Below, one piece after another: positions 9,117 through 18,877 of a DNA stretch of 64,000 bases. Position numbers and translations under genes: made by a program. The stretch spans positions 558,001 through 622,000 of the forward strand of contig CP060294.1 in NCBI GenBank assembly GCA_014302835.1. The letters are read 5' to 3'. How positions within the stretch are numbered: position 1 is the stretch's first letter; each line of letters starts with the position of its first letter. Below the pieces are notes generated by a model. That model ran no database searches, was not told the origin of the DNA, and saw only the letters and a program-made list of their open reading frames with translations. This DNA comes from Pedobacter sp. PAMC26386 (GTDB taxonomy: Bacteria > Bacteroidota > Bacteroidia > Sphingobacteriales > Sphingobacteriaceae).

Positions 9117-10868
9117 ATGAAAATAAAAACAAAACTCCGCCTCGGATTCGGATTCCTATTTGTGGTGGTACTGTTGTTCGGCTCGATTTCACTATACTAC
9201 ATGAACCAAATCTCGGTAAGTGCAAAAGTGATTTTGAAGGATAACTATGAAACATTAAGTTATACCAGGGAGATGAGATCGATTCTGGACCAGAACGACT
9301 TACCACTATCACCAGTATTACAGGCTAAGTTTGCACAAAAACTGGGCTTAGAAGGAAAGAATGTGACCGAGAAAGGAGAAGGTGAGGCTGTGACAGCTTT
9401 GAAATCTGCTTTCACGCAACTGAGCAGTCCAGTATCGGACGTTGCACTACAAAAATCGGCCTTAGCACAGGTCAGAGCTCAGCTCATGGTTATCGATCAG
9501 TTGAACATGGACGCCATTGTCAGGAAAAATGACAAAGCGCAAAAATCTGTGGAGAAAGCCAGTTTATACCTGGTCACTACTGCTTGCTTGTGTTTTCTCG
9601 TATTATTCTCATTTATAATCAACTTCCCGGGCTTCGTAGCCAACCCGTTAAGAGAGTTTTCAGAAGCCATTCAGGAAATCGGGCGCAAAAACTACAAACA
9701 AAGATTACAGTTTGACGGTACTGATGAATTCTCAGAACTAGCCAAATCATTCAATGAAATGGTTGAGCAGCTCAACAAATGGGAAAATAGTAATCTTGCT
9801 AAAATTCAATCAGAAAAACTCAGGATCGAAGCCATTATTGAGCAAATGCAGGATGCAATTATTGGATTAAATGAAAAACAGGAAATTCTTTTCATGAACA
9901 AAGTTGCCGCTCAGATTCTGAATCTGGATGAACACAAAGTTAACGGTTTGAATGTCAAAGATCTGATGAAGAAAAATGATTTGCTAACCCGAATCATGAA
10001 CAATCAAGGGAATGATCAGCCTATCAAAATTTATGCAGATCAGAAAGAATCTTATTTTCAGTTACAAAAAAGAGAAATTATCGTACCTGTATTTGATGAC
10101 CAGGAAACACCAATATTGCAGACGGGAAAAACAGCAGGTACAGTTTATATCCTGAATAATATTACCCAGTTTAAAGAACTTGACGAAGCGAAAACCAACT
10201 TCATTGCCACCGTTTCTCATGAACTTAAAACGCCAATATCATCTATAAAAATGAGCTTGAAACTTTTGGACGATGAAAGAATCGGGCAAATGAACGAAGA
10301 GCAGAAACAACTGGTAGAGCATATCAAAGACGATTGCAGCCGCCTGTTAAAAATTACGAGTGAGTTACTCGATCTTGCGCAGGTAGAAACAGGAAATTTG
10401 CAATTGAATTTTGTCAAAGCAGCCCCATTAGAGATCGTCAATTACGCATTAAATGCAGTCAGATTCCAGGCAGAACAAAAAAATATTCAACTGGAACTGA
10501 TCAGTAAGGAAAAGCTACCTGTTGTAAATGCAGACGTAGAAAAAACAGCATGGGTATTGATTAATTTCCTCTCTAACGCCTTGCGTTATAGTGCTGAGAA
10601 GTCAAAAGTGCAAATAGAAATACAAGAGAAAAATCGCGGAATAGAATTCTCTGTAAGAGATTTTGGAAAAGGAATCGATGAACAATATCAGAAACGTTTG
10701 TTTGACCGTTATTTTCAGGTTCCAACAGATGGAAACAATAAATCCGGCTCTGGACTAGGTCTTGCTATTTCCAAAGACTTTATAGAAGCAGAGAACGGAA
10801 AAATATGGGTGGAAAGTGAAATAGGGGAAGGAAGCCGCTTTTGCTTTTTCCTTCCCGCAGCTGAATAA
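9117..10868 (+). CDS. Membrane sensor histidine kinase (HAMP-PAS-HisKA-HATPase)
   Basis: The 583-residue kinase has an N-terminal TM helix (about 9-30), a short periplasmic domain and a second TM helix (about 151-173). HAMP (about 174-230), a PAS-like region and HisKA (SHELKTPISSIK, His about 368) follow, then the HATPase domain with NFLSNALRYS, DFGKGI and GSGLGLAI boxes. It lies 67 bases after the KdpD-like sensor and at the end of the kdp block, so it probably supplies the kinase activity missing from that protein. No KdpE response regulator follows. Its stop is only 8 bases from the convergent hutG stop. Confidence 0.9.
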   Translation: MKIKTKLRLGFGFLFVVVLLFGSISLYYMNQISVSAKVILKDNYETLSYTREMRSILDQNDLPLSPVLQAKFAQKLGLEGKNVTEKGEGEAVTALKSAFTQLSSPVSDVALQKSALAQVRAQLMVIDQLNMDAIVRKNDKAQKSVEKASLYLVTTACLCFLVLFSFIINFPGFVANPLREFSEAIQEIGRKNYKQRLQFDGTDEFSELAKSFNEMVEQLNKWENSNLAKIQSEKLRIEAIIEQMQDAIIGLNEKQEILFMNKVAAQILNLDEHKVNGLNVKDLMKKNDLLTRIMNNQGNDQPIKIYADQKESYFQLQKREIIVPVFDDQETPILQTGKTAGTVYILNNITQFKELDEAKTNFIATVSHELKTPISSIKMSLKLLDDERIGQMNEEQKQLVEHIKDDCSRLLKITSELLDLAQVETGNLQLNFVKAAPLEIVNYALNAVRFQAEQKNIQLELISKEKLPVVNADVEKTAWVLINFLSNALRYSAEKSKVQIEIQEKNRGIEFSVRDFGKGIDEQYQKRLFDRYFQVPTDGNNKSGSGLGLAISKDFIEAENGKIWVESEIGEGSRFCFFLPAAE

Positions 10869-10876
10869 TCTTTTGG

Positions 10877-11860
10877 TTAGGTGATCATGCTAAAGGCCAG
10901 CGCAGCAGCTAATTTAGCGGTGCGCTGGTCTTGATCAAAAACCGGGTTACATTCTGCAATATCCATACTGATTACCTTTCCGCTTGCGATCACAGACCGC
11001 AAACAAGCAAAGAAAAACGCATCAGGGATTAGTCCGCTAAAAGCAGCGGCACTTACACCAGGTGCAAATGAAGAGGAGAACACATCCATACAAATTGTCA
11101 GATAAATATGTGTTGACCCAGCAATAAACTCATCTATCTGGCTTCTGATTTCCGCTTCTCTGGAAACCAGAAACTGCTCAGCAGGAACATAACTAACCTT
11201 CAATGCTGCTGCTGTATCAAACAGATATTTAGTATTACTATTTTGCTGAATTCCTACAGGCATATACCGGAAAGGTTTGCCACTTGACTTACAATCATTT
11301 GCTATCTGTAAAAATCCAGTACCAGAATTTGTACCGTTTTCATTTGGCTCACGTAAATCAAAATGTGCATCAAAATTAATAATGCCAATACTCTCTTCCG
11401 TTTTAACATGTTGATTGATACCTGAATAGTGTCCATAAGCAACCTCATGCCCACCACCAATGACTAAAGGCTGAAAACCATTCGCAAGCGCAAATGCAAC
11501 CACTTTTGCCAGAGAACTTTGTGCTTCTTCCATATCCTGACCGGTGCAGATAATATCGCCTAAATCAAGAAAAACGGCATCTTCAGTCAAATGAATGGGT
11601 AAATTACAACAAGCCTTACGGAAATGAGCTGGGCCATCTTTTGCACCAACTCTACCACCATTTCGTCTTACTCCTTCGTCACAGGAAAAGCCTATTAAGG
11701 CAATTCCCTTTTGACTAGCAGGAGGCAAGACCAGGTTGTCTTCTTCCAGATCAATGAGAATGATGCGCTGATGCCAACGTTGAACAGCAGGATCTGTCCC
11801 ATCATTCCGACCATTCCAGGTCTCAATTGATGTTTTGTGATAAAATGAAGAATTGATCAT
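10877..11860 (-). CDS. hutG: Formimidoylglutamase (arginase family)
   Basis: This enzyme catalyses the last step of histidine degradation, N-formimidoyl-L-glutamate to glutamate and formamide. Mn-binding motifs of the ureohydrolase family are visible: GGGHEVAYGH, NFDAHFDLR and TICMDVFSSSFAPG. An open frame extends upstream to 11941, but homologues begin near FYHKTSIETWNGRNDG. The ATG at 11858-11860, four bases after the hutI stop, fits best; an ATG at 11881 is the alternative. It is the last gene of the hut operon. Confidence 0.9.
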   Translation of the reverse strand: MINSSFYHKTSIETWNGRNDGTDPAVQRWHQRIILIDLEEDNLVLPPASQKGIALIGFSCDEGVRRNGGRVGAKDGPAHFRKACCNLPIHLTEDAVFLDLGDIICTGQDMEEAQSSLAKVVAFALANGFQPLVIGGGHEVAYGHYSGINQHVKTEESIGIINFDAHFDLREPNENGTNSGTGFLQIANDCKSSGKPFRYMPVGIQQNSNTKYLFDTAAALKVSYVPAEQFLVSREAEIRSQIDEFIAGSTHIYLTICMDVFSSSFAPGVSAAAFSGLIPDAFFFACLRSVIASGKVISMDIAECNPVFDQDQRTAKLAAALAFSMIT

Positions 11861-11864
11861 ATTT

Positions 11865-13091
11865 TTATATTCTTGTTCCATTTTTCCATACCATTTCGGG
11901 TTTAATTTTTCCTTGATGATAGAGTATTTCTCTGTAATCATTACAAGGGTAAGCCTGCATATCTGCGATCATACCTTCAGCTAAAATACCGCGATCTTTG
12001 ATATTTAATGCTTTTGCAGCTCTGAAAGTCAGTCCTGCGAATACTTCAGCAGTACTCAATTTCTCAGCAGCACTCATCACGGCAGCTTGCATCAGCAAAT
12101 CTCCCATTGGCGCAGAACCTGGATTCCAGTCACTTGCAATAGCAAGACAAGCACCAGCATCTAATAATTTTCTGGCTGGTGCATACTGCATTCCTAAACC
12201 TAAAGAAGCTCCAGGAAGTACAACTGCAACAGTTTCAGCATCTTTTAACAAGGCAGCTTCTCTTTCGGTACTTGCTTCCAGGTGATCGGCAGAAACAGCA
12301 CCGGTTTCAATAGCCACTTCCAGTCCACTTGTCGTAAATTGATCTGCATGTACAGTTATTTCAAATCCCATTGCCTTTGCAGCCAGTAAATAGGGAACAG
12401 CAGCAGTACGATCAAACGCACTTTCTTCAATGAATATATCTACCCGGTTAGCCAGATTCTCTGTTTTAATCAATGGTAATAAATCTGCCAGGATATGATT
12501 CAGATAATCCACCTGTGAACCTTCAAAATCCTTTGGTAAAAGATGTGCAGCTAGACAAGTAGGAACAAGATCAGCTTTAGAAGTCAGGGAAACTGTTTTT
12601 ATAGCCCGAAGCATTTTCAGTTCATTGGCAACATCCAGTCCGTAACCACTTTTAATCTCTATTGTGGTAATCCCATCTGCTAAATGTCTTTGTACTCTTT
12701 GTTTTAACAAATCGACCAGTTTAGCTTCTTCAGCAGCACGGGTTTGCTGAACAGAGTCCCAGATGCCACCGCCACTTTTCGCAATCTCGAGATAAGTTTT
12801 ACCCTGGATACGAAGACTGTAATCTTTAGCCCTGCTTCCTGCAAAGCAGATATGGGTATGGCAATCTATAAAACCAGGAATTAAAACCTGGTCTGTTTCG
12901 ATTTTTTCTATTTCCAGCTCAGGGTTTGCCTTACGCAAAATCTCGAAATCATCAGCAGCGCTGATCATCCCGTCTTCCACCACAACTCCGCCATTGCGGA
13001 TCACCTGAAGCTGACTGTCGTCTATTGCACCATTCAGCGCTAAACCCGATAAAGTCAGGATTTCACTGAATGGTCCGATTAGTTTTCTCAT
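11865..13091 (-). CDS. hutI: Imidazolonepropionase
   Basis: The enzyme hydrolyses 4-imidazolone-5-propionate to formimidoylglutamate, step three of histidine use. It is an amidohydrolase of about 408 residues. The metal motif DCHTHICFAGSR, the substrate-loop EIKSGYGLD, a histidine in TVHADQF, SADHLE and the aspartate in ASDWNPGS are all present. The frame opens two codons earlier with TTG, but the ATG at 13091 (MRKLIGPFSEIL) is preferred. The gene sits between hutU and hutG. Confidence 0.95.
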   Translation of the reverse strand: MRKLIGPFSEILTLSGLALNGAIDDSQLQVIRNGGVVVEDGMISAADDFEILRKANPELEIEKIETDQVLIPGFIDCHTHICFAGSRAKDYSLRIQGKTYLEIAKSGGGIWDSVQQTRAAEEAKLVDLLKQRVQRHLADGITTIEIKSGYGLDVANELKMLRAIKTVSLTSKADLVPTCLAAHLLPKDFEGSQVDYLNHILADLLPLIKTENLANRVDIFIEESAFDRTAAVPYLLAAKAMGFEITVHADQFTTSGLEVAIETGAVSADHLEASTEREAALLKDAETVAVVLPGASLGLGMQYAPARKLLDAGACLAIASDWNPGSAPMGDLLMQAAVMSAAEKLSTAEVFAGLTFRAAKALNIKDRGILAEGMIADMQAYPCNDYREILYHQGKIKPEMVWKNGTRI

Positions 13092-13106
13092 ATTCAAAGA
13101 ATTATA

Positions 13107-14780
13107 CTATCCTATTTTTAAGCCGAATTTTTCAGCCCATATTTCTGCCTGCTCGTATCCAGCATCCGCATGACGGAAGATTCCCATAGCAGGGTCATTG
13201 TATAAAACACGGCTGATACAGTTTGCTGCGCGTTCAGTTCCATCTGCCAGTACAACCATACCTGCATGTTGCGAATAGCCCATGCCTACGCCACCACCAT
13301 GATGGAAAGATACCCATGTTGCACCACCAGAAGTGTTCGCCATCAGGTTCAGCAATGGCCAGTCAGAAACTGCGTCAGAGCCATCTTTCATAGCCTCAGT
13401 TTCACGATTTGGAGAAGCCACAGAACCACAATCCAGGTGATCACGACCAATTACAATCGGTCCTTTTACCTTACCGCTTGCAACCAGTTCATTGAAAATC
13501 AGACCTGCTTTTTCACGCTCACCCATCCCTAACCAGCAAATACGAGCCGGTAAGCCCTGGAAGCTAATTTTATCCTGTGCTTTTTGCAACCAGTTAATCA
13601 AGTGCGTGTTTTCTGGAAATGCTTCCATTAATGCGCGGTCTGTTACATAGATATCTTCAGGATCGCCCGATAAAGCTACCCATCTGAAAGGACCTTTACC
13701 TTCACAAAATAACGGTCTGATATAAGCAGGAGTGAAGCCAGGGAAGTTGAATGCATCTTTTTCACCACCTTGTCTAGCAAATTCTCTTAAGTTATTTCCA
13801 TAATCAAAAGTAACCGCACCTAGTTTTTGCAATTTTAGCATGAAACCTACGTGACGTGCCATACTTGCTAATGAAAGTACTTTATATTTTTCGGGGTCGC
13901 TTTTTCTTAAAGCAAGTGCTTCAGATAAAGACAAACCATTTGGTACATAACCATTCAAAGGATCATGGGCGGAAGTCTGGTCGGTCAGAATATCCGGAAT
14001 TAACTGATCTGCGGTTAAGCGCTCCAGTAAATCTCCGGCATCCATTACTATTCCGATAGAAATAGCTGCTCCGGAAGCTTTAGCCTCATTTACCCATTTG
14101 ATCGCTTCTTCGTAAGAATGCGTAATCCGGTCAATATACTGTGTGTCTACTCGTTTTTGTATTCTGGTTTCGTCGACATCGGCGCCTAAGAAAATAGCAC
14201 CAGCCATAGTTGCTGCTAAAGGTTGTGCACCACCCATACCACCAATACCCGCACTGACAATCAGTTTTCCGGTTAGGTTATGGTCGAAATGCTGACGGCC
14301 GCATTCTACAAAAGTCTCATAAGTACCCTGTAAAATTCCTTGTGTACCAATATAAATCCAGCTACCGGCTGTCATTTGACCATACATCATCAATCCTTTA
14401 CTGCGCAGTTCATTGAAATGCTCCCAGTTAGCCCATGCAGGTACTAAATTGCTATTGGCAATTAAAACACGCGGAGCCTGTGGATGACTTCTGATAATTC
14501 CTACAGGTTTCCCTGACTGTACTAATAAAGAATGGTGTTCATCCAGTTCCAGTAAAATCTCAATGATTTTGCGCAGAGATTCAGGATTACGTGCAGCCTG
14601 GCCAATACCGCCATAAACTACCAGTTCTTCTGGGTTTTCTGCTACTTCGCCATCTAAATTATTGAGCAGCATACGCAAAACAGATTCTGTTTGCCAGCTT
14701 TTAGCATGCAATTGCATCCCTCTTGGAGCTTTGTAAAATGGGTGTTTGGCGTAGGTGTTAATAAATTCTGAAGTCGTCAT
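13107..14780 (-). CDS. hutU: Urocanate hydratase
   Basis: Urocanase converts urocanate to imidazolonepropionate using tightly bound NAD+. The roughly 557-residue protein has the NAD-binding glycine-rich segment [14 protein letters not shown], the [15 protein letters not shown] region and the C-terminal [19 protein letters not shown] and [19 protein letters not shown] motifs of the family. The frame extends to 14819, but [20 protein letters not shown] from the ATG at 14780 matches the usual N-terminus. This start overlaps the hutH end by 23 bases, which indicates translational coupling. Confidence 0.96.
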   Translation of the reverse strand: MTTSEFINTYAKHPFYKAPRGMQLHAKSWQTESVLRMLLNNLDGEVAENPEELVVYGGIGQAARNPESLRKIIEILLELDEHHSLLVQSGKPVGIIRSHPQAPRVLIANSNLVPAWANWEHFNELRSKGLMMYGQMTAGSWIYIGTQGILQGTYETFVECGRQHFDHNLTGKLIVSAGIGGMGGAQPLAATMAGAIFLGADVDETRIQKRVDTQYIDRITHSYEEAIKWVNEAKASGAAISIGIVMDAGDLLERLTADQLIPDILTDQTSAHDPLNGYVPNGLSLSEALALRKSDPEKYKVLSLASMARHVGFMLKLQKLGAVTFDYGNNLREFARQGGEKDAFNFPGFTPAYIRPLFCEGKGPFRWVALSGDPEDIYVTDRALMEAFPENTHLINWLQKAQDKISFQGLPARICWLGMGEREKAGLIFNELVASGKVKGPIVIGRDHLDCGSVASPNRETEAMKDGSDAVSDWPLLNLMANTSGGATWVSFHHGGGVGMGYSQHAGMVVLADGTERAANCISRVLYNDPAMGIFRHADAGYEQAEIWAEKFGLKIG

Positions 14781-16320
14781 CGTTGAATAGGTTAATATGG
14801 TTAGAAAGGGCAGTTTCATTAGCTGTTTTTAGTAATGAACCATTAGTTATCAAATGATGTAATTGATTAATATCGTCTGCGAACAAACGGTCTTCTTTGA
14901 TATAAGGTACGTGTGCTCTGATTAAGTCATAACAGGCTTCTATTACCGGTGTTGATTTCAAAGGACGTCTGAATTCTATTGCTTGTGAAGCATATAAAAG
15001 TTCAATTGCCTGGATAAATTCAAGATTATCAATCACCATATGTAATTTTCTACCACTGATAGAACCCATAGAAACATGGTCTTCCTGTCCTAAAGAAGTA
15101 GGTACGCTGTCTGCACTTGCCGGGAAACATAAAGTTTTGTTTTCAGTGACCAATGCTGCGGTTGTGTATTGAGGAATCATTAAACCCGAGTTTAAGCCAG
15201 CATCAGCAATTAATAGCTTTGGTAAATCATATTTACCTTCATTCATCAGATAACAGCGGCGATCTGCTATGTTTCCTAATTCGGCAGCTGCTACAGTTGC
15301 ATAGTCAAGCACCATCGCCAGAGGCTGACCATGGAAATTACCACCACTGATAGTATCTTCAGCACTAAAAATAACCGGGTTATCCGTTACTGAATTCAGC
15401 TCAACTTCAGTTAATTCTTTTAAATGGAGCCAAGCATTACGTGAGGCACCATGTACTTGCGGCATACAACGGATAGAGTATGGGTCTTGTACACGGCTGC
15501 AATTAACGTGTGAAGTGCCAATTTCTGATCCGGCTAGGATCGCAGATAAGCGATGTGCAACCAATTTAGTCCCTTTGTATGGTCTTAAATTATGTAAACG
15601 TTCATCAAATGGACGGGTAGATCCTGTCAGTCCTTCCAAAGACATTGCGCCACTTAAATCAGCAAGATCAAGCGCGTCATTTAAACGCTGTACCGCTTTA
15701 ACCGCAAAAGCAAGAATAAATTGTGTACCGTTAATTAAGGCTAATCCTTCTTTTGGACCTAATACAATTGGTTTTAAACTAAATTGTTCCAGCATTTTTG
15801 CAGAAGAAACAAGCTTTCCCTTAATATATACTTCACCTAAACCAATTAATGGAAGGAAAAGGTGAGATAGGGGAGCAAGGTCGCCAGAAGCGCCTACGGA
15901 ACCTTTTTCCGGGACAAAAGGGATAATGTCGTGATCAATATGCCAGATAATCCGTTCTAGTGTTTGGGGTGCAATACCTGAAAATCCTTTGGCTAAAGCT
16001 TGAACTTTAGTAATCATCATGATTTTGGCAATTTCTAAAGGAATCGGTTTACCAACGCCAACGCTGTGACTTTTAAGGATGTTACTTTGCAAAAGTGAAG
16101 TGTCTTTTTCAGAAATATGAGTATCGCACAAAGGGCCAAAACCTGTATTTACACCATATACTGGTTTTTGACTACGAACAATTTTCTGTACTTCTTCCCA
16201 CGAAGATTGAATGTTTGCTGCTGCTTCTGGATTGATCTGACCTTTGAGTTCTCCTGCGGCGATTGCAAGACAAATTCCACTGGTCAGGTGGTCAGTTCCA
16301 TAAAAAAATGAGTTATGCAT
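14758..16320 (-). CDS. hutH: Histidine ammonia-lyase
   Basis: The enzyme deaminates L-histidine to urocanate and ammonia, the committing step of the pathway. The 520-residue protein holds the self-cyclising Ala144-Ser145-Gly146 triad inside [14 protein letters not shown], which forms the MIO electrophile. It also has the [12 protein letters not shown] and GNFHGQPLA family motifs. It overlaps the upstream marR stop by 8 bases and the downstream hutU start by 23, so the operon is tightly coupled. Confidence 0.97.
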   Translation of the reverse strand: MHNSFFYGTDHLTSGICLAIAAGELKGQINPEAAANIQSSWEEVQKIVRSQKPVYGVNTGFGPLCDTHISEKDTSLLQSNILKSHSVGVGKPIPLEIAKIMMITKVQALAKGFSGIAPQTLERIIWHIDHDIIPFVPEKGSVGASGDLAPLSHLFLPLIGLGEVYIKGKLVSSAKMLEQFSLKPIVLGPKEGLALINGTQFILAFAVKAVQRLNDALDLADLSGAMSLEGLTGSTRPFDERLHNLRPYKGTKLVAHRLSAILAGSEIGTSHVNCSRVQDPYSIRCMPQVHGASRNAWLHLKELTEVELNSVTDNPVIFSAEDTISGGNFHGQPLAMVLDYATVAAAELGNIADRRCYLMNEGKYDLPKLLIADAGLNSGLMIPQYTTAALVTENKTLCFPASADSVPTSLGQEDHVSMGSISGRKLHMVIDNLEFIQAIELLYASQAIEFRRPLKSTPVIEACYDLIRAHVPYIKEDRLFADDINQLHHLITNGSLLKTANETALSNHINLFNDDDFRIY

Positions 16321-16822
16321 TTGATTGAGATTTAACGGTATGATGTATTTTATTTTGAATATTTTTAACGATATCGATCGATTTGAATGTTGTTTCCAAT
16401 TGAGTCAGTGTCTCTAAGATGGCACCGGCCTCAGGACTGCTGCCGGCTACTTCTTCCATAGTTTCATTGATCGCATCCCAAACGGGAAGAATCCGTTCTA
16501 AAAGCGCTTTTCCTTCGTCACTTAAAGTGACTAATTGTTTACGTGCATCTTCAGGACTGGTTGTGCTGATCACCAATCCTTTGTTTTTAAGATTGGTGAC
16601 CAATTGACTTGCTGCCGGATGAGAGACTTCAATCTGTTCGCATAATTCCTGAATAGTCAATGTTTTGTTTTCTGAAAGCAGATAAAATACAGGAAACCAG
16701 GTGGTCTCGAATACGATACCTTCTGCGCGGTACGATTTATTGATTTCTGAAAGAAAAAGTTCACTTAACCGTTTTAACCGGCTGCCTAAAACCAAATAAC
16801 CTAATGACTGATAGTAATTCAT
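16313..16822 (-). CDS. MarR-family transcriptional regulator, probable hut regulator
   Basis: This is a 169-residue winged-helix protein. The central helix-turn-helix and wing (LTIQELCEQIEVSHPAASQLVTNLKNKGLV, written here in part from the protein at about 55-90, then a DARKQLVTLSDEGK wing) are typical of MarR proteins. It is the first gene of the hut operon and overlaps hutH. A perfect 20-bp palindrome 19 bp in front of its start is a likely operator, so it probably controls itself and the hut genes in response to histidine or urocanate. The ligand is inferred. Confidence 0.85.
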   Translation of the reverse strand: MNYYQSLGYLVLGSRLKRLSELFLSEINKSYRAEGIVFETTWFPVFYLLSENKTLTIQELCEQIEVSHPAASQLVTNLKNKGLVISTTSPEDARKQLVTLSDEGKALLERILPVWDAINETMEEVAGSSPEAGAILETLTQLETTFKSIDIVKNIQNKIHHTVKSQSNA

Positions 16823-16840
16823 GTCTAAATATATAAGTAA

Positions 16841-16860
16841 TTATATAAGTACTTATATAA
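16841..16860. promoter_or_regulatory. Perfect 20-bp palindrome, candidate MarR operator
   Basis: The sequence TTATATAAGTACTTATATAA is its own reverse complement. It lies 18 bases upstream of the marR start codon, and an additional half-site TATAAGT is repeated at about 16832-16838. MarR proteins bind such A/T-rich palindromes near their own promoter, so this is the prime candidate for autoregulation of marR-hut. Confidence 0.65.
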
Positions 16861-16863
16861 ATT

Positions 16864-16883
16864 GTGTAAAATAATATTTACAC
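16864..16883. promoter_or_regulatory. Second inverted repeat upstream of marR-hut
   Basis: GTGTAAA and TTTACAC face each other around a 6-base spacer, three bases beyond the 20-bp palindrome. The symmetry and location suggest a second regulator site, or part of the promoter region, of the hut operon. Nothing in the sequence identifies the protein that would bind. Confidence 0.4.
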
Positions 16884-16970
16884 TAGGTTTTCGTGGCAAT
16901 TTTTATGAAAAAAAAAGGTGAAAATAACGTGTTTGTAACTATCTCATAAACAGTAAGTAAGGGGACTTCC

Positions 16971-17050
16971 TTCGGAGATGGTTCGGACATAGTTCGGAGA
17001 TGATTTGTACATGATTCAGTTCTGACCGAATGATGTCCGAATTATCTCCG
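16971..17050. repeat. REP-like element with TTCGGA iterations and inverted arms
   Basis: The left side carries three iterations of an 11-base TTCGGA-nnnnn unit (16971-17003). A 25-base arm (16973-16997) matches the reverse complement of 17026-17050 at 21 of 25 positions. The element fills the gap between the hut operon promoter region and the end of the glycosyltransferase gene. Its arrangement is that of an interspersed palindromic repeat that can fold into a long hairpin. Confidence 0.6.
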
Positions 17051-17119
17051 TATGGAGTGCGTATTTGTAATAAGCCCTTCTATACTTGATTCATTTGTAT
17101 GATGAGTGAATTTATTGGT

Positions 17120-18568
17120 CTAGCGATAGTCAGAGCAATAATAAACTAAGAACTTACGAACCACACGGTCATTTTTTCTAATCAGTATAGGCGGTAATTC
17201 TTTGACTGACTTGAAATATCGGAGCAGGTATTCGGGAGATTGATCCCCCATTTCATTATTGGTGAAACCGGGTTCTGAATCAATATAGAATGCATTTTTG
17301 CCCTTAAGTTTAGAGAGATCCGCGTTCACATAATCAAATTCCAATGCATGCTGGCCAAGGATATTTTGAGAATAGGTAAAGCCAGTTGTAAGTAGATTCA
17401 GTTCTGCTGAAGTTTTATAACCGTCCGCAGAGAAGACAAATGCGTCGGGATGCTCTTTTTTGAGTGTGGTCACTTGTTGAGCTAACTGTTCCCATCCATA
17501 CCAGGTATCATCAGAATGAACTGGGAAAGGATAAAAGACCAGTTCAACGGCTAGTAAAATATGCAGGGACAAGGAGAAAATAACTTGTCGGGATACCCAT
17601 TTCTGCGGGATATAAATACTAATTAAGATAATTCCTGTGAGGTAACCAGGCATCAGCCAGTTTAATTTTACCCAGCAGACAAAAGATAAGAACGTGAAAC
17701 TACCAATGATGGGAAGAAAGAAACAGAGTAAAAAGAGTTGCTCTGGTGGAAGCTGAAGGATATTGAACTTATACTTTTTAAGGATACGAAAAACAAAATA
17801 GAAAATAGCGATTAGAAGTACCGGAATAATAATAAAGGATTGATGTCCCAGCAGGCCCAAAAAGTATTTGACTTGCAGGTGCATTTCTGAGGCAGAATTC
17901 ATTCTGGATGTTCCTTGAAATTTAAAGGAAGCGAAATTATTATCCAGGTTCCAGATAAAAACGGGAAGAACCATGACTAAAAATAAGGCCGCAGACAGCC
18001 AGAGCCATTTTGAAATAAGTTGCTGACGGTATTTATTGGAAAAGAGTAAAAATAAAATCAGGCCTGCAGGAAGGAAGATACCCGTATACTTACTGTCAAA
18101 TGCAAGCCCCATAGCTATACCTGCCCAAATCCAATAGCTATTTTTATGCTTAAAAATAGCCTGGTAAAGTAAATAAATTGAAAGTACCCAGTACATCAAT
18201 AACGGCGTGTCCGGGGTAGCGACCAGTGACAGAATCGTCACCATAAAGGTAGAGAGCAAGAGTAATACGGCTTTTGTTGCTCCTTCTGTACCTAGAAAAC
18301 ATTTGGCCGCATGGTAAAATAAGATGACAGTGAGGAGCGTAACGCATGAACTGGCAAGTTTTATCGCAATTACATTTTGACCAAAAATGGTTGTGAATAG
18401 CCTTAAAATAACCGCGATCATCGGGGGATGATCAAAATAAGAGAGCGCCGGATGCTGACTATAGAAAAAATAATAGGCATCCTGAGGCATGGGACCCATG
18501 ATAAAGATAAATAATAAACGCAGCAGCAGGATGGCAATAACCATCGTCGTGATTTGATTTGTCTTCAT
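17120..18568 (-). CDS. GT39-type membrane glycosyltransferase (ArnT/PMT-like)
   Basis: This 482-residue integral membrane protein has about a dozen hydrophobic segments. The N-terminal region YFFYSQHPALSYFDHPPM carries the acidic loop after the first helix that is typical of GT-C enzymes of the PMT_2/ArnT group, which use polyprenyl-phosphate sugars. A soluble periplasmic C-terminal part follows (about 365-482). It probably glycosylates a lipid or a surface polymer; donor and acceptor cannot be told. It is a single gene, with an IR (TAGCTAAAGTTAGCTA) 47 bases upstream of its start. Confidence 0.8.
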   Translation of the reverse strand: MKTNQITTMVIAILLLRLLFIFIMGPMPQDAYYFFYSQHPALSYFDHPPMIAVILRLFTTIFGQNVIAIKLASSCVTLLTVILFYHAAKCFLGTEGATKAVLLLLSTFMVTILSLVATPDTPLLMYWVLSIYLLYQAIFKHKNSYWIWAGIAMGLAFDSKYTGIFLPAGLILFLLFSNKYRQQLISKWLWLSAALFLVMVLPVFIWNLDNNFASFKFQGTSRMNSASEMHLQVKYFLGLLGHQSFIIIPVLLIAIFYFVFRILKKYKFNILQLPPEQLFLLCFFLPIIGSFTFLSFVCWVKLNWLMPGYLTGIILISIYIPQKWVSRQVIFSLSLHILLAVELVFYPFPVHSDDTWYGWEQLAQQVTTLKKEHPDAFVFSADGYKTSAELNLLTTGFTYSQNILGQHALEFDYVNADLSKLKGKNAFYIDSEPGFTNNEMGDQSPEYLLRYFKSVKELPPILIRKNDRVVRKFLVYYCSDYR

Positions 18569-18877
18569 GATGTTCGCCAGATGATCAGCCTTTGTATTGT
18601 TTAATAAAAAACATTAGCTAAAGTTAGCTATGAATGCTGAAGAAAATCTGGAGCTTGCATTAAAAGGGGATTAAGAGGCTGTTAAAAAATAGGTTCTAAG
18701 ACGGTATAGATGTTGTTGATCATTGAAGTTTTGATAATCAATAGTTTGTCAATTAGACAGGTTTTTCTTTTTTATGTAAATTTCTGACTTTACCACTTAA
18801 ACCTTATAGTATTGTTTGTGTTTAACTTTTTTTAACAATTTTTTAATGATAGGTTTGGAGTCTTTTATTATATAAAT
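18569..18877. other. 309-bp intergenic region between divergent genes
   Basis: This AT-rich gap separates the GT39 gene (minus) from the LtaS-like gene (plus). It holds a small inverted repeat at 18615-18630 (TAGCTAA-AG-TTAGCTA) and a TAGGTTTG at 18850-18857, a good match to the Bacteroidetes -7 element TAnnTTTG, 21 bases before the start of the plus-strand gene; no clear -33 TTG lies at the right spacing. I see no ORF or RNA gene in it. Confidence 0.4.

Noticed and set aside
11881..11941. Upstream N-terminal extension of hutG
   Set aside because: It overlaps the hutI 3' end by up to 77 bases and is absent from the family; the ATG at 11860 is preferred.
13266..13532. ORFs on the plus strand within the hut operon
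   Set aside because: Opposite strand to hutU and hutH, with low-complexity or unlikely sequences and no conserved motif.
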